This document shows positions 35,720 through 42,810 of a DNA stretch of 64,000 nt, in pieces. The notes under the pieces are model-generated. The model saw only the letters and a list, made by a program, of their open reading frames with translations, made no database searches and had not been told where the DNA came from. Each line of letters starts with the position of its first letter. The stretch's first letter is position 1. The translations under genes were made by a program, and so were the position numbers. Source of the stretch: JAPLFM01 sp964650885 (GTDB lineage: Bacteria > Bacteroidota > Ignavibacteria > Kapaibacteriales > UBA2268); NCBI GenBank assembly GCA_964650885.1, contig CAZYXG010000002.1:62001-126000 (forward strand), read 5' to 3'.

Positions 35720-36355
35720 ATGAAACTTGGTATATTTCCGCTTAATCTTGTTTTGTTTCCCCAATCTCTTTATCCTCTTCATATTTTTGAAGAGCGTTAT
35801 AAGGAATTGATTAAAGAATGTATAGATAATGAATTAGAATTTGGAGTTAATCTTGTTTCAAATTCTAAATTCTTTGAAATTGGCTGCACTGCCAAAGTTG
35901 TAGATGTTTTCAAAAAGTACGACGATGGAAAATTAGATATAACAATCGAAGGTGTTAGGAAATATAAACTTATTAGTTTTTCCGAAGAAGAAAGAAGTTT
36001 CTATACAGGCGAAATTGAATTGATTGATGAAGATGAAAGCACAGTGCTTGATTATCAGTTGTTTATGGATTGTGTGGAATTTTACAACAAAATTGTTGAA
36101 AGAATACAAGGTTTTCATTTAGAAAAAATTAAAATTGGCGGGCTACATACTAAACTTCCATCATATTTTATAGCTCAGAAAGCTGGTCTGACTCCCGAGC
36201 AGAAACAAAACTTGTTAGAAATCAATAATGAAAATAAAAGATTGGAGTTTATGCTCAAGCATTTGAAACGAATAGCACCTGTTGTGGAGCAAGCCGAAGT
36301 AACAAATAGAATTATACGATTAGATGGTTATATCAAACCAAATTTTAAAGAATAA
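35720..36355 (+). CDS. Lon N-terminal (substrate-binding) domain protein
   Basis: A 211-residue stand-alone LON-SB domain: it lacks the ATPase and protease parts of Lon. The family start LGIFPLNLVLFPQSLYPLHI and the LHIFEERYKELIKECIDN stretch are diagnostic. Similar proteins (YcfI-like or peptidase S16 domain proteins) have no proven activity. It lies 5 bases before folP on the same strand. Confidence 0.85.
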   Translation: MKLGIFPLNLVLFPQSLYPLHIFEERYKELIKECIDNELEFGVNLVSNSKFFEIGCTAKVVDVFKKYDDGKLDITIEGVRKYKLISFSEEERSFYTGEIELIDEDESTVLDYQLFMDCVEFYNKIVERIQGFHLEKIKIGGLHTKLPSYFIAQKAGLTPEQKQNLLEINNENKRLEFMLKHLKRIAPVVEQAEVTNRIIRLDGYIKPNFKE

Positions 36356-36360
36356 ATCCA

Positions 36361-37185
36361 ATGTCTAATTTATTTAAACAAATAAAATTTCCTAAAGTAT
36401 TAGGTATACTAAATGTAACACCTGATTCATTTTCCGATGGTGGTAGATTTTCATCTGTTAATAAATCTATTGAACACGCTATTGAAATGCTTGAAGATGG
36501 AGCCGATATAATTGATATAGGTGGCGAAAGCACAAGACCAGGTGCGGAAAGTGTAAGTTCAAAAGAAGAATTGAAAAGAGTTATTCCAGTGATTGAAGGA
36601 ATAATGAAACTAAAGCCAAACGCAATCATATCAATAGACACAACCAAATACGAAGTGGCTAAATCGGCACTAGAAGCAGGGGCTAAATATATTAACGATA
36701 TTAGCGGTTTGACATTTGAAGAAAGATTTATTGATTTGGCTGTGCAATTCAATGCAGGACTATTCCTTATGCACATTAAGGGTGAGCCACGAACTATGCA
36801 GCAGAACCCACAATATAATGATGTATTTAGAGAAGTGTTTGGTTTTTTAAAAACTCAAGCACTAAAAGCTAAAAAAGGCGGTGTCAAAGAAGTTATTATA
36901 GACCCAGGTATTGGTTTTGGTAAAAATCTTGAACACAACTTGACATTAATTGCTCACTCTGGGCAATTGAAAGAAACTGGTTTTCCAGTTCTGCTTGGTT
37001 TGTCAAGAAAATCATTCCTAAAAAGCTTACTTGGAATAGAAAATCCAGAAGAAAGAGATTTGCCCACAAACATAATTCATACAATGCTATTGCAATCGAA
37101 TATTGATTATATTCGAGTCCATAATGTGAAAAATATTACTCAAACCAAAAATATTTTAGTTGCTTTTAAAAAATTAACCAACTAA
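36361..37185 (+). CDS. folP: Dihydropteroate synthase
   Basis: Joins p-aminobenzoate to a pterin diphosphate to make dihydropteroate on the folate route; target of sulphonamides. The 274-residue TIM-barrel protein has GILNVTPDSFSDGGRF (pterin and diphosphate site), IDIGGESTRPGAESV and VIIDPGIGFGKNLEHNL, all conserved. It is co-directional with the Lon-domain gene 5 bases upstream. 148 bases separate it from the ECF sigma gene downstream. Confidence 0.96.
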   Translation: MSNLFKQIKFPKVLGILNVTPDSFSDGGRFSSVNKSIEHAIEMLEDGADIIDIGGESTRPGAESVSSKEELKRVIPVIEGIMKLKPNAIISIDTTKYEVAKSALEAGAKYINDISGLTFEERFIDLAVQFNAGLFLMHIKGEPRTMQQNPQYNDVFREVFGFLKTQALKAKKGGVKEVIIDPGIGFGKNLEHNLTLIAHSGQLKETGFPVLLGLSRKSFLKSLLGIENPEERDLPTNIIHTMLLQSNIDYIRVHNVKNITQTKNILVAFKKLTN

Positions 37186-37224
37186 TTTTTTTTCCACTTT
37201 TTTTCCACAATTATTGATTTTTGC

Positions 37225-37255
37225 GTGACCTTTTCCCTCCTCAAGTGTTTATCTA
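37225..37255 (+). promoter_or_regulatory. Candidate ECF-sigma promoter upstream of the sigma gene
   Basis: In the AT-rich spacer after folP a GC-richer stretch reads GTGACC (37225-37230), then a TATCTA (37250-37255). This resembles the GTAACC/GTCTA-type pattern I recall for ECF promoters in Bacteroidota, with a spacer of 16-19 bases depending on alignment. It suggests autoregulation of the sigma/anti-sigma pair. Pattern match from memory; unproven. Confidence 0.35.
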
Positions 37256-37333
37256 GGGAATAACAATTTATAAAAAAGTTTTTTAAAGATTATTCAAACT
37301 AAAAATTCATATAATGATTTAGAACTTCTGGAA

Positions 37334-37882
37334 ATGCTAAAAGGTAGCCATAGCCAGAAAGAGCAAGCATTCGCAGATATTTATGCAAAATATTCTACGA
37401 GGATTTATGCTTATTGCTTAAAAGTTTTGGGCGATGGCGATGATGCTAATGATATTTTTCAAGAAGTTTTTGTAAGGTTTTATAGCGGGGCTAAGGAAGG
37501 AAAATTTATTGGGAATATTTTCCCTTTACTTTTATCCACTGCAAGAAACCTTTGCTTGAATTTTCAAAGAGATTTGAAAAAATACACTCATTATACTGAA
37601 TTTGAACATGGACAATCATCAGTTCCTGATTATGAAGGAAAAGAATTAGGTGAATTAATAGCAAAAGCTGTTGATTTGCTTGATTTTGAATATAGGGATT
37701 TGATAGTGCTAAGGCAATATCAAGGTTTAACCTATGAAGAAATTGCCAAAATGACAAACCAAACTGAAAATGGTGTCAAAACTAAATACTGGCGAGCAAA
37801 AGAAAAACTTAAAAAAATCCTAACTCCATTTTTGGAAGGGAATTACAACACAGAAAGTAAAATAATTAAAAGTAAAAAATAA
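37334..37882 (+). CDS. ECF-subfamily RNA polymerase sigma factor
   Basis: A 182-residue sigma-70 of the extracytoplasmic-function type. Region 2 runs AFADIYAKYSTRIYAYCLKV to DDANDIFQEVFVRFYSG, and region 4 is DLIVLRQYQGLTYEEIAKMT followed by a helix-turn-helix (ENGVKTKYWRAKEKLKK). The ATG at 37334 is used, but the frame is open upstream and encodes NDLELLE, residues that usually belong to the start of region 2, so a non-standard start (for example ATT at 37289 or 37292) may be used. It overlaps the next gene by one base (TAATG), typical of sigma with anti-sigma. Confidence 0.9.
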   Translation: MLKGSHSQKEQAFADIYAKYSTRIYAYCLKVLGDGDDANDIFQEVFVRFYSGAKEGKFIGNIFPLLLSTARNLCLNFQRDLKKYTHYTEFEHGQSSVPDYEGKELGELIAKAVDLLDFEYRDLIVLRQYQGLTYEEIAKMTNQTENGVKTKYWRAKEKLKKILTPFLEGNYNTESKIIKSKK

Positions 37883-39234
37883 TGACTGACTACTCAAAAT
37901 TAATTCATGATTATCTCGATACTGGGCTGAACCATCAAGGAGAAATGCAACTCTTTAATGGGCTGACTGATTCCGAAGAAATGAGACGTGAATTTTACAA
38001 CGAAATCAAAATGATGAAAGCAGTTGCTTCCGAATCGAAAGTGATTGCACCACCAATTATGATTACAAACCAAATATTCAATACGCTTGGTTTTGCCATT
38101 CCTACTGCTGCAATTGTTGGGACAGCTAGCAGAGTTAATGAATCTGTTTGGTCCACTATGGCAATTGCATTTACGACTTTTTTCAAAGATTATTTCCCTG
38201 CAATTATATCCTTTGTAGTTGGGACTAGTTTGGCTGTAGCGGTAATGTTAGGATTAAATAATAATTCTAATGCAAATTTGAAAGAAAGTGTTAAACCTGC
38301 AATAGCAAATCAAAATCAGCAAAATCAAGTTTCACAACCAATTCAAAACAATAACAATCAGCAATCAAGTTTGGCAATTGTTAGCAATTTTGATAATAAG
38401 AAGCAAACTGATAAGAAAGCTAGTGGCAAAAAAGAAAGAAAAATGAAAATCATTCCTATTTCTTCATCGAGCGAAACTGAAAGAAATGAATTCAAAAAAG
38501 AATTAGTTCGTACTATTATTACAAACGACAGAGCTACCTTAATTTCTGAACTGCAAAAGCTAAGCGATGAAGAAAAAACAAAAGTAATTGAAACTTTGAC
38601 TAATGAAAAAAGCTCATTTTTGGCAGAATTGCAAAAGCAAGAAGCTGAAAAAGAAGTAGCTCAGGCAGTAATTACAAATGCGAATATGATGACAAATCAA
38701 GTTGTTATGGCTAATAATAATAATTTACCTATTCAAATTCCTTTGAATCCAATCAGTCCTGCACATCAAGAAAATAGTTCAATGCTGCTTAGATATACTG
38801 GTATGACAAATATGACTGGTGCTAATTTAGTTTCTAGTTTGAGCAATATTTCTATTGGCTGGATGAATAGAATAACTGATTATTATTCTTTTGGTGGTGA
38901 TATTGGGAATGAAAATTTCAGTTTAGCTTCATCGGACGCTGCTGTTGGATTTGAGAAAAAAGATGTACTTTATTTTGATATTTCTAACAGATTCAACACC
39001 CAAAATTATTTTTCATTGTTTAATAACTCTCTTTACTTAATAAGCGATATTAAAGTTGGGGGAGCTACAGTTGGCTTTTTAGCTAAAGCACAGATAGGAG
39101 TTGAATTCACACCAGAAAGTAGAACCTCGATGTTCCTTGGCTATGAAAACGGCTTTCTTTATTATACAAATAGCAGAAATTGGAATTCATTAAACAAGAA
39201 TTCAATAATTTTTGGCTTAAGCTATCATTTCTAA
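37882..39234 (+). CDS. Anti-sigma-like protein with inner-membrane helix and C-terminal barrel-like domain
   Basis: A 450-residue protein coupled to the ECF sigma gene. Residues 1-100 are cytosolic; residues 11-48 (YLDTGLNHQGEMQLFNGLTD and on) resemble the short helical N-termini of Bacteroidota anti-sigma factors but have no zinc motif. One membrane helix spans about 106-125. A 170-residue linker is Asn/Gln-rich (about 127-165), then Lys-rich (172-190), then charged helical (195-262). Residues 298-450 have alternating hydrophobic strands (YFSLFNNSLYLISDIKVGG, SMFLGYENGFLYYTN) and end in FGLSYHF, with the terminal Phe typical of outer-membrane barrels. I infer a protein reaching from cytosol to outer membrane, as in the dual membrane-spanning (Dma) anti-sigma class. 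A periplasmic domain instead of a barrel is the alternative. Confidence 0.65.
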   Translation: MTDYSKLIHDYLDTGLNHQGEMQLFNGLTDSEEMRREFYNEIKMMKAVASESKVIAPPIMITNQIFNTLGFAIPTAAIVGTASRVNESVWSTMAIAFTTFFKDYFPAIISFVVGTSLAVAVMLGLNNNSNANLKESVKPAIANQNQQNQVSQPIQNNNNQQSSLAIVSNFDNKKQTDKKASGKKERKMKIIPISSSSETERNEFKKELVRTIITNDRATLISELQKLSDEEKTKVIETLTNEKSSFLAELQKQEAEKEVAQAVITNANMMTNQVVMANNNNLPIQIPLNPISPAHQENSSMLLRYTGMTNMTGANLVSSLSNISIGWMNRITDYYSFGGDIGNENFSLASSDAAVGFEKKDVLYFDISNRFNTQNYFSLFNNSLYLISDIKVGGATVGFLAKAQIGVEFTPESRTSMFLGYENGFLYYTNSRNWNSLNKNSIIFGLSYHF

Positions 39235-39263
39235 TTAAAACACACCAGTTTATTTAGATTTAC

Positions 39264-39304
39264 AAAGTGCCTTTTCTTCATAGCGATAAAAAGGCACTTT
39301 TTAT
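39264..39304. terminator. Bidirectional terminator between convergent genes
   Basis: AAAGTGCCTTTT (39264-39275) pairs with AAAAGGCACTTT (39289-39300), a 12-bp stem with A- and T-rich flanks. It serves the anti-sigma-like gene (plus) and the HTTM-like gene (minus, stop at 39301). Confidence 0.85.
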
Positions 39305-40083
39305 TTATTTGCAATAAATAAAACAGCGGGGTAAGTAGCAACCCATATAAACAAGAATCTATTCAATCCCAATAAATAAGCATTTGCCAAATGGAAAAGG
39401 AAACCAATTGTAAGAAAAATGATTGCAAAATTCGGACTTAAAAAAGCCAAAGGAAAGCTCAATTCCCAAATAATTGTGATTATAGATAAAATCCTTAAAA
39501 TTAAAGGACTATCAACAATAACTTCAGAAATTGAATTCTGTTTATAAATAGTATTCCCCAGAAATGCTTTAAGAGCTTTGCCATTTCGCCAATCTTTATT
39601 TTTCACTTTCACTAAGCCAGCTAAAAAATATGAACTTGCAACTTGAAAACACAAATAATAAATAGCTGCATATTGGAATTTAGGATGAATAGATAAACTC
39701 GATATAAATAAAGATATTAACACAATCAAGGTCATATAATCGCTACCGCCATTGAAAGTACCTCGCCAACGTATTGAAATCAAAAGTGAAATGACAATAA
39801 GTACACCAAAAATCAATGAACTAGAAAAGTTAATTAACAGTAATCCAAGCAACAAACGCAACCAAATTAAATAAATAAACTTATCATAAGAAAGTAGTTT
39901 CTCTATAAATGTTTGAATTGATTTTGGGAATATCTCAAAATCTGTTTTTAGAATAAAACTTTGCCAAATTCCAAAGTCATTAAAAGTTTTACGAATCAAT
40001 AGAAATTCAATTGATTGCAATGTCATAGCTATCGCTAGTAAGTACTTAATAAGAAGAATAGTTGATTCTAAATTAAGCGACAT
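39301..40083 (-). CDS. HTTM-like multi-pass membrane protein
   Basis: About 260 residues from the internal ATG at 40083 (MSLNLESTILLIKYLLAIAM); a longer in-frame ATG at 40137 would overlap the upstream gene by 65 bases, whereas this start gives an 11-base overlap. Six to eight hydrophobic helices are visible. RWRGTFNGGSDYMTLIV and a segment like KDWRNGKALKAFL resemble the HTTM family, related to the vitamin K-dependent carboxylase membrane domain. Bacterial HTTM roles are mostly unknown. It pairs with the 148-residue gene upstream. Confidence 0.72.
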   Translation of the reverse strand: MSLNLESTILLIKYLLAIAMTLQSIEFLLIRKTFNDFGIWQSFILKTDFEIFPKSIQTFIEKLLSYDKFIYLIWLRLLLGLLLINFSSSLIFGVLIVISLLISIRWRGTFNGGSDYMTLIVLISLFISSLSIHPKFQYAAIYYLCFQVASSYFLAGLVKVKNKDWRNGKALKAFLGNTIYKQNSISEVIVDSPLILRILSIITIIWELSFPLAFLSPNFAIIFLTIGFLFHLANAYLLGLNRFLFIWVATYPAVLFIANK

Positions 40084-40519
40084 ATAAATCTCTGGAATGT
40101 ACTTTTGAAACCATAATGTCTTCTTCTTCAATCCCATTCATTATTGCTATTTTGAATTGATAATAACAAAAGTCTTTATCAAATTTATCTGCATAGAATT
40201 TAACTAGATTTTGTAAGTTTTTATAAGAAGTCAGCTCAACCAAAACAATTGAATTATTACTACTTTGGCTTTCGTATAAATCGCTATAGAAATGCTGTAA
40301 GGTGGATTCGCAAGCTAAAGCAATATTTCCATCGGGATTAAGAACAATTTGCATAAAATTACGATTCAGTTTCGGAGGGCATAACTGCCATTCTATTTGT
40401 GATATATCTTCATTCTCGCAAGCAAATCTATATTTGAGATAATACAAATAGCTACTCTCATCGAAGAATTTCCAAGATGGGAAGAAAAGTCTGAATAGAA
40501 ATATAAATTTTGAAAACAT
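40073..40519 (-). CDS. Hypothetical partner of HTTM-like protein
   Basis: A 148-residue protein without a recognised family. A short hydrophobic and aromatic N-terminus (MFSKFIFLFRLFFPSWKFFD) is followed by a mixed soluble sequence with Cys in QLCPPKLNRNFMQIVLNPDG. The overlap of 11 bases with the HTTM-like gene suggests translation together. In other genomes small soluble proteins often accompany HTTM proteins, so a partner role is plausible, but this is inference. Confidence 0.65.
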   Translation of the reverse strand: MFSKFIFLFRLFFPSWKFFDESSYLYYLKYRFACENEDISQIEWQLCPPKLNRNFMQIVLNPDGNIALACESTLQHFYSDLYESQSSNNSIVLVELTSYKNLQNLVKFYADKFDKDFCYYQFKIAIMNGIEEEDIMVSKVHSRDLYVA

Positions 40520-40574
40520 ACTTTCTTAAATACTCTTTGTTTACATTTTACAAAATAAGAAATGATTTAAAACA

Positions 40575-40606
40575 AAAAGACTCAATCGTTACGGATTGAG
40601 TCTTTT
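40575..40606. terminator. Terminator downstream of gcvH
   Basis: A 13-bp perfect stem (AAAAGACTCAATC with GATTGAGTCTTTT) around a 6-base loop, with T-runs on the plus side and A-runs giving U on the minus side. It ends gcvH on the minus strand. Confidence 0.85.
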
Positions 40607-40632
40607 CTTAAAATAACTTTTTCAAAGTAAAT

Positions 40633-41013
40633 TTATTGACCTACACTAGCTTTATAGGCATCAACATTCATTAATGCATCAATTTCACTTGGGTTAGATA
40701 ATTCCATTTTAACCATCCAGCCATCGCCATAAGGATCTTTATTAACTACATCTGGGTTGTCGTTCAAAGCATTATTGATTTCAACAATTTTACCAGAAAT
40801 TGGTGCAAACATATCAGCTACTGTTTTCACAGCTTCAATAGTTCCAATTACATCACCTTGGTTCACATCGCCTAAGTTTCCATTAATTTCCACATAAACA
40901 ACGTCTCCAAGTTCACCTTGTGCGTGGTCTGTAACGCCAATTATTCCAATATTACCTTCAACACGAACCCATTCGTGGTCGCTTGTGTATTTCAATTCCG
41001 ATGGAAAATTCAT
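40633..41013 (-). CDS. gcvH: Glycine cleavage system H protein
   Basis: Lipoyl carrier that shuttles the aminomethyl arm between the P, T and L proteins of glycine cleavage. Lys63 in IGTIEAVKTVADMFAPISG is the lipoylation site. The 126 residues and the start MNFPSELKYTSDHEWVRVEG are standard. gcvP and gcvT are not seen in this window. It is monocistronic with its own terminator. Confidence 0.97.
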   Translation of the reverse strand: MNFPSELKYTSDHEWVRVEGNIGIIGVTDHAQGELGDVVYVEINGNLGDVNQGDVIGTIEAVKTVADMFAPISGKIVEINNALNDNPDVVNKDPYGDGWMVKMELSNPSEIDALMNVDAYKASVGQ

Positions 41014-41119
41014 TTTTTCTCCGAAAACTTTTTAAATTTTGTTAATATATAAAACTCAATTTATTGAATTTAGCATTAAATCCAATAGGGAGTAGAGAAA
41101 AATCATAAAATAAATTTCT

Positions 41120-41893
41120 TTATTTTCTCGCCTCTACAATTTTCATTATCTTATTCAAGAAACTTTCTGCTTTTGCAAGCTCCATTTGAGTAGCTGCATC
41201 GCTTTTTGCGTCTTTGGGATTGGGGTGAGTTTCAAAGAAAAGCCCATCAATTCCAACAGCGGCTGCTGCACTTGCTAAAGCATTGATAAATTGAGGTTGT
41301 CCGCCTGATTCTGCTCCAATAGATGGTTGCTGCACTGAGTGAGTAGCATCGTAGACAACTGGATAGCCAAACTCCCTCATAATAACCAAGCTTCGGAAAT
41401 CAACTACCAAATTGTTATATCCAAAGAATGTGCCTCTTTCAGTGAGCCAAATATTCTTGTTTCCTGTGGAAGCTACTTTTTCTGCTGCTTTTTGCATATC
41501 CTGAGGAGCCATAAATTGTGCTTTTTTTATGTTCACTATTTTTCCTGTTTCACCAGCGGCATAAAGCAAATCGCTTTGGCGAGCAAGAAATGCAGGAATT
41601 TGCAAAACATCAACATATTTAGCTGCGAGTTTTGCTTCTTCTACACTATGAATATCTGTAAGAACCTCTAAATTAAACTTGGTTTTGATTTGCTTAAGAT
41701 AGTCCAATGCAATTTCATCGCCCAACCCACTAAAAGATTTTGCTGAAGTGCGATTTGCTTTTCTATATGAAGCTTTGAAATAATACTTCACATTTGCATT
41801 TTTACAAACAGGAATCATAGTTTCTGCAACTGTTTCAAGCATTTCATAGTTTTCCACAACACAAGGGCCAGCAATTACAAAAAAGTCTTTCAA
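41120..41893 (-). CDS. kdsA: 3-deoxy-8-phosphooctulonate synthase (metal-dependent class)
   Basis: Condenses phosphoenolpyruvate with arabinose 5-phosphate to KDO 8-phosphate for lipopolysaccharide. The 257-residue barrel has VIAGPCVVENYE with Cys11 at the position that binds metal in the class II enzymes (for example Aquifex), so a metal-dependent form is likely. FFKASYRKANR-like YFKASYRKANRTSAKSF and DATHSVQQPS are diagnostic. Its presence supports an LPS-type outer membrane. It is divergent from the comB-like gene. Confidence 0.94.
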   Translation of the reverse strand: MKDFFVIAGPCVVENYEMLETVAETMIPVCKNANVKYYFKASYRKANRTSAKSFSGLGDEIALDYLKQIKTKFNLEVLTDIHSVEEAKLAAKYVDVLQIPAFLARQSDLLYAAGETGKIVNIKKAQFMAPQDMQKAAEKVASTGNKNIWLTERGTFFGYNNLVVDFRSLVIMREFGYPVVYDATHSVQQPSIGAESGGQPQFINALASAAAAVGIDGLFFETHPNPKDAKSDAATQMELAKAESFLNKIMKIVEARK

Positions 41894-41982
41894 TTCATTT
41901 TCCGAAAAAATAATTACAATAATTTCACAAACTTAAGTAATTCAATTTGTATTTTATAAGACTTATCATTATTTTTGATAAA

Positions 41983-42774
41983 ATGATTTTAGAAACTATT
42001 CTTACAGCCGAAAGAGCAGCATCAATTTCGGCTAAAAAACAGGAATACACAATTGTATTTTCGTTGGATGTTTTTAGAGCAAGCACTAGTATAGTGCGGG
42101 CTTTTGCCAATGGTTTACATTCAGCATATACATTTGTGGACTTTGAAGAAATACTAAATTTAAAGCAAATTTCAAGTTTTGACTCTGCAAAAACAGATTT
42201 TGAGCGATTTTTCTATGAAAATTCCGACAAAATTAAATTTGGAGGAGAAAGAGCTGGAATAAAAGTACAAGGATTCCATTTTGGCAATTCTCCTTTGGAA
42301 TATACCAAAGAGAATATAGCTGAAAAGATACTTTTTTTTAGTTCAACTAATGGAACAAAAGCTTTTAAAAGTTTTCCAGAAAGTCAGAATAGATTTATAG
42401 TTGCATTTGGTAACACAAAAGCAAATATTGATTTGGCTGTAGATTTAACTAAAAAGCAAAAAATTGAAAAAATAGTAATTGTTTGTGCTGGCAATGAAGG
42501 TAAAGTTAGCGAAGAAGATACTTACTTTGCAGGGTATTTGGCAACTGAGCTAATGAAAAAAATTGATTTAGAACCAGATTATAACACAGGAATTGCTAGA
42601 TTTACTTTTAAAAACTATAATTCAATTGAACAAGAATTCTTGTTTGAATCAGCTCACGGCAGTAAGCTCATAAGTATAGGATTTGAAAAGGATTTAACTT
42701 TTGCATTAGAAAAAAATTACACAGATTTAATCTTGAAAATAACTGATAATAAAATTTCAGTTTACGAAACATAA
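41983..42774 (+). CDS. ComB-like 2-phosphosulfolactate phosphatase family protein
   Basis: 263 residues from the ATG at 41983; a longer TTG start at 41947 is less likely. Motifs VFSLDVFRASTSIVRAFANG, FFSSTNGTKAF and VCAGNEGKVSEEDTYFAG are those of the ComB family. In methanogens ComB makes sulfolactate for coenzyme M; in bacteria the substrate is often uncertain, with sulfolactate-linked routes one option. No other coenzyme M gene is seen here. It is 36 bases ahead of ftsK. Confidence 0.82.
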   Translation: MILETILTAERAASISAKKQEYTIVFSLDVFRASTSIVRAFANGLHSAYTFVDFEEILNLKQISSFDSAKTDFERFFYENSDKIKFGGERAGIKVQGFHFGNSPLEYTKENIAEKILFFSSTNGTKAFKSFPESQNRFIVAFGNTKANIDLAVDLTKKQKIEKIVIVCAGNEGKVSEEDTYFAGYLATELMKKIDLEPDYNTGIARFTFKNYNSIEQEFLFESAHGSKLISIGFEKDLTFALEKNYTDLILKITDNKISVYET

Positions 42775-42810
42775 AGAAGAAGAAAAACCAATAATTCCGG
42801 GGGGAAGCAA

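Noticed and set aside
37190..37212. TTTTCCACA-like sites after folP as DnaA boxes
   Set aside because: Sites are T-runs with a mismatch; no cluster and no replication gene nearby.
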